From the NCBI RefSeq assembly GCF_943734655.1, contig NC_071355.1, positions 96,665,449 to 96,729,448 of the forward strand: 64,000 nt of DNA, written 5' to 3'. The stretch comes from Sabethes cyaneus (taxonomy: Eukaryota; Arthropoda; Insecta; Diptera; Culicidae). A program made the position numbers and the translations under genes. Under the pieces are notes generated by a model. It had not been told where the DNA came from and did no database searches. It was given only the letters and a program-made list of their open reading frames with translations. This document shows positions 22,279 to 32,167 of the stretch, piece after piece; position 1 is the stretch's first letter; each line of letters opens with the position of its first letter.

Positions 22279-23039
22279 TGCAGCGCCATAAAACCCAATT
22301 TTACCCTCCAATTAAGGACTGGGTCATAAAAGAGATGTTTCTTGGGAAAAACGCATTCCCAAGTAAACATGATTATCGAAGGAAAGGTTCTTACTTGAAA
22401 ATTATCATGAAAGCGATAAGCACAGCAATAGCTATCGTACTTTATGATTCTGCTCGCATAAGATGTACAACCAACGCGAGGCAGAATTTATGATTGTCAT
22501 CCGGTGAGGCATTCACCGTATATGAAGGATCATAGAACTAAAATTATATTTACAATAAGTATATTTACAAATAAGTGGAATGAAGCCACTTGAACAGCGC
22601 GGCGACTCAACGACGGCCGACATCACATGTTTACTTTCGTCCTTTCTTCTGCTATCGATCTGGTTCCATATACGTTATCTGGAGTTTACGATCGTCATCC
22701 GGCGAGGATCTCTTGGGAGGGTTTGCTTATCCTAAGCAAACCAACGGAGCGCTGGCATATAATTAGTTCATATTGTTGTTTACGTTCGTTTTGTTTACGA
22801 CCGACGCCGATGCATCGACGCCCATCGTGGAGATGCCGATGCTAATTAGGTAATGCTAGGGATAAAAAAATTTGTAGGAGGAGTTAGGATAGGTAGTTTT
22901 TAATTAGCCCTAAGTAGAGCGTGTAAAAAATAGGAATAATATATTTTAGGTAGTCGGGTTTTAACCCACAACAGGATAACACTGTTTTATTTTCTCGTAG
23001 AAAATTTAACAAGAGAAATCCTACCTGCGGGGTACCGCA
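22279..23039 (+). repeat. 3' LTR
   Basis: 761 bp, matching the 5' LTR with a single substitution at 22520. It is followed by the second CATA copy (23040-23043). Confidence 0.95.
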
Positions 23040-23284
23040 CATAAACAAAACCAAAAATACTGACAGAAAGAAGATAGAAAGAGCTGACACATACACACTC
23101 TCATTTCTCCCTGAGCTCGTTTGTTGTTAAGTATAGGGGCCTCGAAAAAATTCCAAAATTTTAGCTGTCACCCGTTAGTAGCCCAAACCAGGTATCTGAC
23201 AGGACATCATAAGAGTCTTAGCGGTAACTAAAAACAGGCCCCTGACAGGACGTCATGCTATCGTAGCAATGTGGTCTGTTCTTA

Positions 23285-23570
23285 GTCACCTCACTGGTCG
23301 ACTACTGGACTGCTCGATTGCTCATCTGGTCGACTAGACTGCTCGGCGGAACTGGTCGACTGACCGCTCAACTGAACCGCTCGATTCTATTGCTCGACTG
23401 GACTACTCGACTCAACTGCTCAACTCGACTGCTCAACTCGACTGCTCAACTCTACTTCTCGTCTCAACTGCTCGACTCACTACTCGACCCGACTACTCGA
23501 TTCAACTGCTCGATTGAACTGCTCGACTCACTACTCGACTGCTCGATATAACTGCTCGACTTCACTGTTT
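23285..23570 (+). repeat. Degenerate minisatellite, CTGCTCGACT-type units
   Basis: Tandem 10-14-bp units such as CTGCTCGACT, CTGCTCAACT and CTACTCGACT run for about 285 bp. Any ORF across it (for example 23318-23551) is a by-product of the repeat. It lies between the LTR element and the Jockey-like LINE. Confidence 0.85.
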
Positions 23571-23596
23571 CGAAACTTTTTCAGCTAGTTGTCCTG

Positions 23597-23913
23597 GTGC
23601 CTCTTTTTCACATTACAAACAATATTTTAGCGCGGATCAGTGATGCATTCTTCCCTGGTCGATCCGCTACTACCAATTTATTGTGCCTAACTACGCATAT
23701 CGTCGACAACATATCTGCAATAACGCAAACCTACGTCATTTATACCGATCTGTATAAAGCTGCCGACCTTTACACCGACCATTTATACCGGCTCGTCATG
23801 GGACATGGGAGACATGGGATAAGCGGAACCCTCTTGCGTTGGTTTCATTCTTATCTAGCTGATCGTTAGCTGATGGTTGCTATCGGCGGATGCAGAACCA
23901 ATATTTTCTGTGC
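23597..23913 (+). pseudogene. Jockey-like LINE RT, upstream half (split by an RTE insertion)
   Basis: The plus-strand frame encodes FFPGRSATTNLLCLTTHIVDN, then a degenerate palm motif (VIYTDL..KAAD) and GISGTLLRWFHSYLADR, which is the finger/palm part of a Jockey-type RT. The frame continues to IFC at 23913 and then stops abruptly at the inserted RTE element. The remaining RT resumes at 27147. There are a few in-frame lesions, including a stop after LADR, so the host LINE was already decaying. Confidence 0.8.
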
Positions 23914-26880
23914 TTATGTGTCCATGTCCGCCGGTCCGGCAGAACAAAGGGATGAAATCAGAGATCTCCACTGCTGACGGTTACCCGCTATGGCTTTTAC
24001 CTGTCGCCAGGACAGGTTCTCGTCTACAGCCCGGATGTCGTTGGCTAAGCTCCGTCGCCATGAGCCTCTGGGTCTGCCTCTTCTACGCTGTCCTTGTGGA
24101 TTCCAGTCGAGTGCTGCTCTGCAAACCTCGTTCGCTCCTTTCCTCAAGGTGTGTCCGATCCACTTCCACCTACGCTCACGAATTTCTGTGGCTATCGGCT
24201 GTTGATGACACCGACGATGGAGTTCCTCATTGGATATCCAATTATCAGGCCACCAGGCACGAATAATATATCGCAGGCACCGGTTAATGAATACCTGCAG
24301 TTTTTGCGTTGTCTCCGCTGAGACGCACCACGTTTCGCAGGCATACAGCAGTACGGATTTAACGTTTGAATTAAAGATTCGGGTTTTCGTACGTAGAATG
24401 ATCTGGTTTGAGCGCCAAATGTTTCGCAGACCTGCAAAGGCACCCCTGGCCTTCCTGATCCGTGTGGCTATATCAGTCTTGGTACCACCATCGGGCGTTG
24501 TTTGGCTACCAAGATATTGAAAGACAGCTACCTGCTCAACTTGTTGTCCCGCTACTGTAAAGTTGGTTGAATTGTCAGTGTTCACTACCATAGACTTAGT
24601 TTTCGCTACATTGACTGTGAGACCTGCTGCCTGGGAGCTCTCGGAGAGGTCGTCTAACTTGCTCTGCATATCGTTTCGGCGTTGTGCGAGCAAGACAATG
24701 TCGTCGGCTAGGTCGAGGTCATTTAGCTGCTCCATCGTTAGAGGATTCCAAGGCAATCCTCGATTTGGTCTACTGTCAATTGCTCCAACTAATATCTCAT
24801 CCATAACGATGAGAAACAGAAGCGGTGATAAAATGCAGCCCTGTCTCACGCCAGCAGTAACCCTTATGGGGTCGGACAAGACGCCGTCGTGCAAAACCTT
24901 GCACGAGAACGCCTCGTACTGAGCCTCGATGAGATGGACTAGCTTATCTGGAACTCCTCTACGCCTAAGTGCGCCCCAGATGTTTTCGTGATTGAGTCGG
25001 TCGAACGCCTTTTCGAAGTCAACGAACACCAGCAGAAGAGAGTCCTGGAATTCGTTGATCTGCTCCAATATAATGCGGAGCGTTGTGATATGGTCTACAC
25101 ATGATCGGCCAGCACGGAATCCAGCTTGCTGCCGCCGGAGAGTAGCGTCGATCTTCTCCTGAATCCGGTTGAGGATTACCTTACAGAGTACTTTGAGAGT
25201 AATACAGAGCAACGTGATGCCACGCCAGTTACCGCATTCCGTTAGGTCTCCTTTCTTAGGGACTTTGACCAATATGCCCTGCATCCAGTCCACCGGAAAA
25301 GTTGCGGTTTCCCAAATATTGCTGAAAAGCTGATGCATCATCTGTGCTGACAAAGATGGGTCAGCTTTGAGCATTTCGGCTGAAATACGATCTATCCCTG
25401 ACGCTCTATTGGATTTCATACTCTTGATGGCAGCTACAATTTCATCCAGCGATGGCGCCTCCGAGTTCACGCGATTTATTCGACGAACTGTAGGCGTCGT
25501 ACGCTGCTGGTTTTGTTGGTCTCTGACATTTGAAACTCGGAAGAGTTGTTCAAAATGTTCAGTCCATCGCTTAAGCTGTTCTGTACGGTCAGTCAATAGC
25601 TGACCAGCTCTGTCCTTTAGCGGCATCTTTGTATTCATCCTGGCACCACTAAGGCGGCGAGAAATATCGTACAACAAACGGATATCACCATTGGCGGCGG
25701 CGGTTTCTCCTTGTTCGGCTAGGGAGTTAGTCCAGGCTCTCTTGTCCCGCCTACAAGCACGTTTAACAGCCCTCTCCAGTTCGGCGTATCGTTGACGGGC
25801 AGCTGTCTTAGCCGATCTGGTCCGCGCTCGCTCAATGCCGGCTTTCGCCTCTCTCCGCTCGTCGATCTTCCTCCAAGTTTCATCCGAAATCCACTCCCTC
25901 CGCCCACTGCGCGCTTTGCCGAGGGTTTCATCACTGGTCGTGATGAAGGCGTTCTTGATGCCGGTCCATTGCTCTTCGACGGTTCCACCAGATGGCAACT
26001 CCGAGGCTCGAGATTCAAGTTGTTCAACAAAGGCCCTTTTCATCTCAGGATTCTCCAATCGGCGGACGTCGTAGCGGCACCCAACTTTCTCCTCCCGTCG
26101 TTGGACACGTGCGACGCGCAGACGTATCTCAGCGATAACAAGATGATGGTCGGATGCAATGTCAGCGCTGCGTTTGTTGCGTACATCAAGAAGGCTCCTT
26201 CTCCATTTCCGGCTGATGCAGATGTGGTCGATTTGGTTTTCTGTTCGGCCGTCGCGGGAAACCCACGTGACTTTATGTACTGGTCTATGGGGGAAGAGCG
26301 ATCCACCAATGACCATGTCGTTATTACCACAGAATTCTGTAAACAGCTCCCCGTTTTCGCTCATCTCTCCTAGGCCATGGCGTCCCATGACGCGTTCAAG
26401 GTCCGCGTTGTTTGAGCCAATCTTCGCGTTGAAGTCGCCCATGTGAATTTGGATGTCCCCCTTTGGGATTTTCTCAACCACGCTGTTCAGCTGGCTGTAA
26501 AAGCTCTCTTTCTCCTGCAGGTCGGCAGCATCTGTTGGCGCATAGCACTGGATTGCCGTAAGGTTCCTAACCCGTGTTCTAAATCTGGCAACGATTATTC
26601 GCTCATTTATTGGTTCCCACTTCATCAGGGCCGCATGTGCCCCTGGGCTCAGTAGGAATCCAACTCCTCTTTCTCGAGTAGCATTTTCACCTCGTATGCC
26701 AGAGTAGAGCAAGACTTGCCCGGATGATGTCCTGTGTTCGCCAGTACCCGGCCAGCGGACCTCGCTCAGCCCCAGGATTTCAAGCTTCAGGCGGCTAGCT
26801 TCCCTTGCAAGTTGAGCCAGCTTGCCCTGCTGGGCAAGGGTCAGTATATTCCATGTTCCGATTCGTGTCCGTGTTTTCAT
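23914..26880 (-). CDS. RTE ORF2: APE endonuclease and reverse transcriptase
   Basis: 988 codons from the ATG at 26880. The frame is open six codons further upstream, but without an ATG. Residues 1 to about 255 form an apurinic-type endonuclease, beginning RIGTWNILTLAQQG, with LGLSEVRW, MGDFNAKIG, NQIDHICIS and the catalytic SDHHL at about 243-247. Residues about 535-795 form the RT, with NWRGITLLCI, QQAGFRAGRSCVDHI, VFVDFEKAFDRLN, GVRQGCILSPLLFL and the active-site LADD at about 724-727. The C-terminus has WIGHTLRKG and an Arg-rich RRRGRPRGSW. The protein would nick target DNA and reverse-transcribe its own RNA. Length and motifs match complete RTE-type ORFs and no lesion is visible. Confidence 0.9.
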   Translation of the reverse strand: MKTRTRIGTWNILTLAQQGKLAQLAREASRLKLEILGLSEVRWPGTGEHRTSSGQVLLYSGIRGENATRERGVGFLLSPGAHAALMKWEPINERIIVARFRTRVRNLTAIQCYAPTDAADLQEKESFYSQLNSVVEKIPKGDIQIHMGDFNAKIGSNNADLERVMGRHGLGEMSENGELFTEFCGNNDMVIGGSLFPHRPVHKVTWVSRDGRTENQIDHICISRKWRRSLLDVRNKRSADIASDHHLVIAEIRLRVARVQRREEKVGCRYDVRRLENPEMKRAFVEQLESRASELPSGGTVEEQWTGIKNAFITTSDETLGKARSGRREWISDETWRKIDERREAKAGIERARTRSAKTAARQRYAELERAVKRACRRDKRAWTNSLAEQGETAAANGDIRLLYDISRRLSGARMNTKMPLKDRAGQLLTDRTEQLKRWTEHFEQLFRVSNVRDQQNQQRTTPTVRRINRVNSEAPSLDEIVAAIKSMKSNRASGIDRISAEMLKADPSLSAQMMHQLFSNIWETATFPVDWMQGILVKVPKKGDLTECGNWRGITLLCITLKVLCKVILNRIQEKIDATLRRQQAGFRAGRSCVDHITTLRIILEQINEFQDSLLLVFVDFEKAFDRLNHENIWGALRRRGVPDKLVHLIEAQYEAFSCKVLHDGVLSDPIRVTAGVRQGCILSPLLFLIVMDEILVGAIDSRPNRGLPWNPLTMEQLNDLDLADDIVLLAQRRNDMQSKLDDLSESSQAAGLTVNVAKTKSMVVNTDNSTNFTVAGQQVEQVAVFQYLGSQTTPDGGTKTDIATRIRKARGAFAGLRNIWRSNQIILRTKTRIFNSNVKSVLLYACETWCVSAETTQKLQVFINRCLRYIIRAWWPDNWISNEELHRRCHQQPIATEIRERRWKWIGHTLRKGANEVCRAALDWNPQGQRRRGRPRGSWRRSLANDIRAVDENLSWRQVKAIAGNRQQWRSLISSLCSAGPADMDT

Positions 26881-27044
26881 GCTAAAGGTCGTTGCCAATA
26901 ATCCGGAGAGATTTCTTCTTTCATTTTCATTAACTTTTTGTGTGTTCTGGTACAGTAGGCTGTTAACCTAAGGTCCTTATCCCGCTGATGGGGCTGCCAT
27001 CTTAATGTGGGCGGGAGCCACTGTGCCCCCTTTCCTGTTAGCAT
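26877..27044 (-). CDS. RTE short ORF1
   Basis: From the ATG at 27044 this frame encodes 55 residues (basic, Lys/Arg-rich, ending WQRPLA) and stops at TGA. The stop overlaps the ORF2 start as ATGA (26880-26877). The frame is open upstream to at least 27077. Short ORF1s overlapping ORF2 are known in RTE elements. The overlap suggests termination-reinitiation for ORF2. I cannot give a function for the peptide, which could merely set up reinitiation. Confidence 0.55.
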   Translation of the reverse strand: MLTGKGAQWLPPTLRWQPHQRDKDLRLTAYCTRTHKKLMKMKEEISPDYWQRPLA

Positions 27045-27146
27045 ACGACAACCGAAGTTGCGTACCCCAGCCGGCACCTCGTGGAGGTAGGAATAGGAGT
27101 TGATGAACAGAGGTTATGGAATGCACATGTTCACCCTTTGCCAGCC

Positions 27147-27590
27147 ATATTTTCTGTGCCACCTCAGATATTCCCCAGGGCAGTCATCTCAGATCGCTTA
27201 TATTCCTGCTCTATTTCAACGACATGGACCTCATGCTTGAAGGACCACAATTATCAAAAGACCTAGGTGTAATCTTCGATATAAAGTTAACATTCAAACA
27301 GCATCGTACATCGTCGACAAATACTCGAACCCCCTGGGTATCATCTTCAAAATTGCAAAAACATACACAGATTTTTACTGCTCGACTCTTGAGTAATGAT
27401 TGAACCATTGTTTGTAATCCGCAGAAGCCAGAAGAGCGCCGAACGAATCAATTTCTCCCGACGTCGATTCCTGCTTTTCGTCGGTTGTTCCAGTGAAACC
27501 CTTACTACTTACCGAACTTCGAAAACCGATGTACACTAATCCACCTGGATACTGTATCCCCACTACACGGAGGCCTCCTTCATGAATGCA
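27147..27590 (+). pseudogene. Jockey-like LINE RT, downstream half
   Basis: The frame resumes as CATSDIPQGSHL..LIFLLYFND, the RT motif with PQGS. A segment that should contain the YADD catalytic motif is deleted. KDLGVIFDIKLTFKQH (thumb region) follows, and frameshifted C-terminal pieces such as FLLFV and the NFENRC type continue to about 27590. Removing the RTE insertion and one target-duplication copy makes the RT frame continuous across the junction. The copy is inactive because of the deletion and frameshifts. Confidence 0.8.
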
Positions 27591-30500
27591 ATATTAACTA
27601 ACTTCCTTGAGAGGTTATATTTGAAATTATTTAGAAAGTCATGAAAAGTGTAATATTACGTCGCGTAGAAGCGCTCAATGCTATACCTGCATGCACGTCT
27701 CCATCTTCATAGCATGACTTGATGAAACTTTTGATGTATTGTTACAAATCTGAATAGCTGCAAAAAGTGACTGCAACGTAGGGGGATTTTTTTTACAAGC
27801 ATTTCGAAACAATGAACGTCATGGGTATGCAATATTTGCTGAAGCTTAAATTGATTTTCAAAATGGAGCTGCAGCTGAGTAAATCAAATTATTTCCAACC
27901 CAATGGTCTGACAGTCACTCTGCTTTCTGCATTCAGCATAATGTTTAATGAAAGTAAACGGAAATCGTTGAACTTGAGTGAGTACGTATATGCGGATCGT
28001 ACTACTGACTTGCTCACTAAATGCTGCTAAGATTTTCCAAGTTCTTATTCAACCTACGTGGAACACTGCGATTGCACCCCCTTGCCTTGGAAGCAAATAA
28101 GACGGAACTGGCTATTGTTTCGCACTCTACCATGCATGCACTCACGATTCCAAGAAATTCGAGCATGCAGAGAGACGCAGTGCTAGAGGGTTTCGGTGGA
28201 AGGTAAAATACACAAAACGAATCATTAAATATATGGAAGATTTATATTTCGTAAAGTTTCTTTATTTCCATATGAATTTAACATACCTATATTTACGAAG
28301 TTTCATTTATATAGCGCGGCTTAACAATGAACAGCCAGATTTCGTACAATCATCTGATAAACCACAAATGTTACCGTTGATTGAATAATAAAATTTAGTC
28401 ATTTGTGAAACCGAATGAGAAATTGTTTCATTGGAAATAGCTTCAATGACAGTTAAGTGTGTTTATATTATTGTAACCATTGAACATGGTAATTTCGAAA
28501 GCAATTTCATTTTGCCTTTCTACGGGAAAACGAAATTTCCATAGAGTGAATCCCATGGTGAAAAGAAAAAAAATTATGTTGGAAGCAGTGATTGTTGGAA
28601 ACGCTGGATATTACCCATCTCATATTTGCAGGTTTTCTACTTACACCATCATGCATCATGTCATTAAACTCATTCGCTCCTTCGCTTTCGGTTCCTTGTT
28701 GAGCCATAAAATCAGCATTTGTGTCCTGACAGAAGTATGTAAAACATTACACCCGCCCGGCTGCAAAAAATCGTACCACAATCAGGCGTAAGTAAAATGA
28801 GTTTCCGAATGCGGAACGGATGCAATTGGCAATTTAATATAACCGAAACATTTTGAGGCATTTCTCCTGCCCAAAACGTCTTCCTGTATACTTTGCAATT
28901 CTAATTTGTAAGGTTGCCAAACAAACAACAATCAGCTCGCAATTAAATTTCCGGAGCCATTTCTCGTTCGCATTCAAAATTTGATTCATGCAAATCACGT
29001 CATGTCCCAGAATTTATCAGTTCGCTTGTTTTCCAACGACTTTTCTTGGTAACCAGGCAACCGGTACCGGGCCTACTAAATACTGTCGGAACAGGTACAT
29101 GTACATGACTGAAATTTATCTCAGCCCAAAATGTACCATATCTGCCATCTATTTGAACAGGCAGAATCGGTACGCCAAACGAATTCAGTCGCTCAGGTAG
29201 CAATCAGCGTTGTACCGGTGGATCTTTATTAAACTACTCCAGGCAACGAACCGGAATGGAACGGGACTTTGACTCGGTTCACCAAGTGAGTGGCAGATAT
29301 CAAGCATTCTGGCCAGAATGTGATACACTTTTGCTATCTCAAGGCCATTTATTGAGATTAAAAGCCACAGTTTGGGAGATTGAAAGGATGCTGGGTGCGT
29401 CTAGCAGCAAAAAAGCACCCAACCAAGAAGGATGTGAATATACATACTTAGGACAAAACACGCACACAGCACTGCACGACGGCTGAGCTGGGATGGCAGA
29501 GCCGTCTGCCGTGTGGGAGGGCGGGCGTACGAAAGTCGACAGAAATGATTCAACCCCATCCTCATTTTGATTAGACACGAATGATGACTTCTCGAAAGTT
29601 GATGGAAATCTGACTACACGCAAACATAAATCGATCGTAATGATGATTACGGAATTTGGCCACGTAGACGGGGTTTGCCGTCTTATTAGTTTGGATTTAC
29701 TAGTTGGGAGTGCCGCAAAGTAATGTACGGAATGGGATTATGGTTTCGAAATTCAAAATTTGAATTAAAGACTAGTGGCAGTATTTCTAGATTTCATTGA
29801 ATACCCATCGTCATTCATTCAACAAGTCACTTGAAATTAAATTACTTTCTCTGATCGATTTGGTTTGTTACGTGGCGTTATGTTTCGCTTTTTCAACTAT
29901 TCCTGTCTGTCTATGTGGAAGTGACAAATATATAACGAAGAAACAACCCATAAATATGGAGTCTTAGCAATAGTTTAAACGTAATTCGCGTCTAGTACCC
30001 TAATAATAAATTTAAAATTAAGTAGCATCTGAATATTTTTATCCTATATATAAATTAGCACCTAGAGCATAGATCGTCATTTTTACACATTAAACTAATT
30101 TAAAATGATTTATCACTGATTGACCTCTAAGTTAATCCGCTCAAAAAATCAAGACGTTGGTTGTACTGACGCAAACGAGTTCCATTTATAAAATCATATA
30201 CTATTATGACAAATTTCATCGGCGTTTATTTGCCCTTCCTTATCCACCGGTTACTTGCTTATTCAGCTGGCACTATACTGGCTCTGGTGCAGCTGGTGTC
30301 GTTCAGCTTCAAAAACCATCGCCCCGGAATAGTACGAGCGCATTTGTTCGTGTACATATGTCTTTCTAAGGCAACAATTCGCTGCAAATCACAAACCAGT
30401 AGAACGTCACAGAACGCTAGGAAGCAGACAATTCCAAATTTAGCTCTGCATGAGTTATGCTTCATGTCGAACGAATACGAAATGCCTTGCTGATTAATGC

Positions 30501-31150
30501 GCTCTTAAACTGTGCAAAACACTTGCTTTTCTATAGTCATTCCTTTGTTTAAATTCAATGGTTTCCACATTTTTACCGAACGAATAACTTATCAGAAGTG
30601 CAATATTCGTGCTGGAATCCAGCCTGTTCGCTAAGGATTATTCTGATAAGAAGTATTTTCACAATTGCTTACAAGTAGAATAAAATAAGCAGTTGAATTA
30701 TTCTTCGGCATTAAAGTTAAGTTATATTTTCTATTTTTGTAATTTATGAAATATTAATGGAGTAGCCTGTAACGCGTAACAGAAACAAAGTGAACGATGT
30801 CGAAGGCAGTCAGTTAACAGCTTCACGTGCAGACGGGGCTCAAGTCATTTGGTGCTAGATGGCTAAGCCGAAATATCTATACTTATTTCCGAAACTAAAT
30901 TTTTTGAGAAGTTTGATTCTCGATTATAAACGTCTAAAAATGAGTAGTTAACGCTTTACGTCATCCGAAACGGTCTGTTCTTCACAACCTCACTTAGCAA
31001 TCTAACAACTTCTTTTTTTAAGTAAAAATTCTCAGGAATTACTTCAAATTAATAATAAAATACTCCTGCACTACCACTTGGTTTCAATTATGTTTTTGTT
31101 TCTCTCCTTCAGTTCGCATTTATTCGTCGATGACAGTTCGTAACGATGAT
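27591..31150. other. AT-rich stretch with no recognisable gene
   Basis: About 3.5 kb without recognisable coding, RT or transposase motifs, tandem repeats or paired terminal repeats. Short ORFs (up to 103 codons) have no recognisable features. Possibly host intergenic or intronic DNA. Confidence 0.5.
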
Positions 31151-31217
31151 GACAGTTTTCACTTACTGTTGTGGTGCGCTTCTCATGTCAGGCAGGGTTC
31201 CCAGTGATGCCACAACA

Positions 31218-32105
31218 GCCCCACCCGGTAATTCTAGTGTGGGTCCACTACTAGAACCAAACTAATGATCACCCACTTCACGCACCGCCAACTTAGCCAC
31301 CGGGCGTTTGTAGACACCCTTAGTCGTCCGCACTAGCGCTTGTCTGACGCGTCCGTCGATGGCCTTGAAAGTTTTCTCCACGATTCCTGAAATTCACATC
31401 TTCCACGGCATCCATATGGATTTTCGTTGGCGCCTGCAAAACTGTGCAGTTGCAGCGTTCAGTAGTCGAGTGCTAACCAGTCGTCGAAGTAGTACCAAGG
31501 AATTTACACCGCCTCCACATCAGCCAAGTAATCAAGCGCTTCACCTGCAATTACTTGATCCCACTCACAGCCCATTTTCCACAGAATTTAGATCAGTGCC
31601 TTCGCATAAAAGGGTAAAACAAATCATGAAGCATCTAAGTACTACACGCTTTGTAGGCACCTGTTCGTCGTACGAATACAGTAATTACGAGTCCCGCATG
31701 TTGTAAACGTGAAAACGTCGTCTCTTGTTTCCCAAACTATTTCCAAATCTCGTTCGGGATTGACCGAATTAATATGAATTGCCTACGCTCCAGGAAAATG
31801 GGGGAGTTGGATACCCGATTCTTGATTTCGAAGACCCCTTGGGAGTACTCAAATCGTACCTCATTCGCTGTCTGGACTCAAAGTAATCGTCCACGTAGTG
31901 TTGTAGCCCGCAGACCATCTAACCTAGTTTGAAATGGACGGCAATCAGTTCGCCTGGTTGACCGCTACGCGATTTCAATGGGGCAAATATCTCCATGTGT
32001 TTGAGCCCAATCAGAAGCAACGGTGAAGACAATGCGTAATCGGCTACAGGCAATCCTTCCAAGTGTCGATACTTTCCGGCGACACTCACGGCATTAGAAT
32101 CGCTC
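31218..32105 (-). pseudogene. BEL/Pao LTR retrotransposon pol remnant
   Basis: On the minus strand, HLEGLPVADYALSSPLLLIG and IAVHFKLG near 31925-32075 match the protease-region signature of BEL/Pao elements (LPxxxxxxxxPxLLIG). After internal deletions and stops, the frame ends near 31260-31360 with KTFKAIDGRVRQALVRTT and GVYKRPVAKLAVREV, the conserved end of BEL/Pao integrases. Beyond it on the minus strand, a purine tract (31228-31218) precedes TGTTGTGGCATC (from 31217), which looks like the start of the 3' LTR. RT and most of the integrase are missing, so it is dead. Confidence 0.7.
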
Positions 32106-32167
32106 TCGGACTCCCTTTTTTATTTTTTCATGCCCTGTGACGAGTTTTTGCGAGTGTGTATATATTC

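Larger units (their letters stand above)
10340..23039 (+). mobile_element. Full-length env-bearing Ty3/gypsy LTR retrotransposon (errantivirus-like endogenous retrovirus)
   Basis: A complete provirus-like element of 12,700 bp. It has two 761-bp LTRs with canonical TG...CA ends, a putative primer-binding site 4 nt after the 5' LTR, open gag, pol and env, a G-rich purine tract before the 3' LTR, and a 4-bp target duplication CATA (10336-10339 and 23040-23043). The domain order protease, RT, RNase H, integrase is that of Ty3/gypsy. The LTRs differ at one position only (C at 10581, A at 22520), so the insertion is very recent. It is longer than typical insect errantiviruses (about 7-9 kb). The extra length is a 1.7-kb leader and a 2.1-kb stretch after env. 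The integrase motif HPQANLVER differs from the NGQVERFH form of gypsy/ZAM-type errantiviruses, so its exact lineage is open. Confidence 0.95.
23914..27146 (-). mobile_element. Near-intact RTE-type non-LTR retrotransposon
   Basis: A 3,233-bp element on the minus strand flanked by an exact 13-bp target duplication, ATATTTTCTGTGC (23901-23913 and 27147-27159). It has a short 5' region, a short ORF1 overlapping ORF2, and an intact endonuclease-RT ORF2. The 3' end is unusual: the ORF2 stop codon is the last triplet before the target duplication, so there is essentially no 3' UTR or tail. It inserted into the RT domain of a Jockey-like LINE. The 5' region (ATGGGGCTGCCATCTTA) is similar to that of the decayed RTE-like LINE at 49.8-50.5 kb. 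Confidence 0.9.

Noticed and set aside
24192..26655. Multiple plus-strand ORFs of 70-193 codons across the RTE
   Set aside because: They are antisense shadows of the intact minus-strand ORF2.
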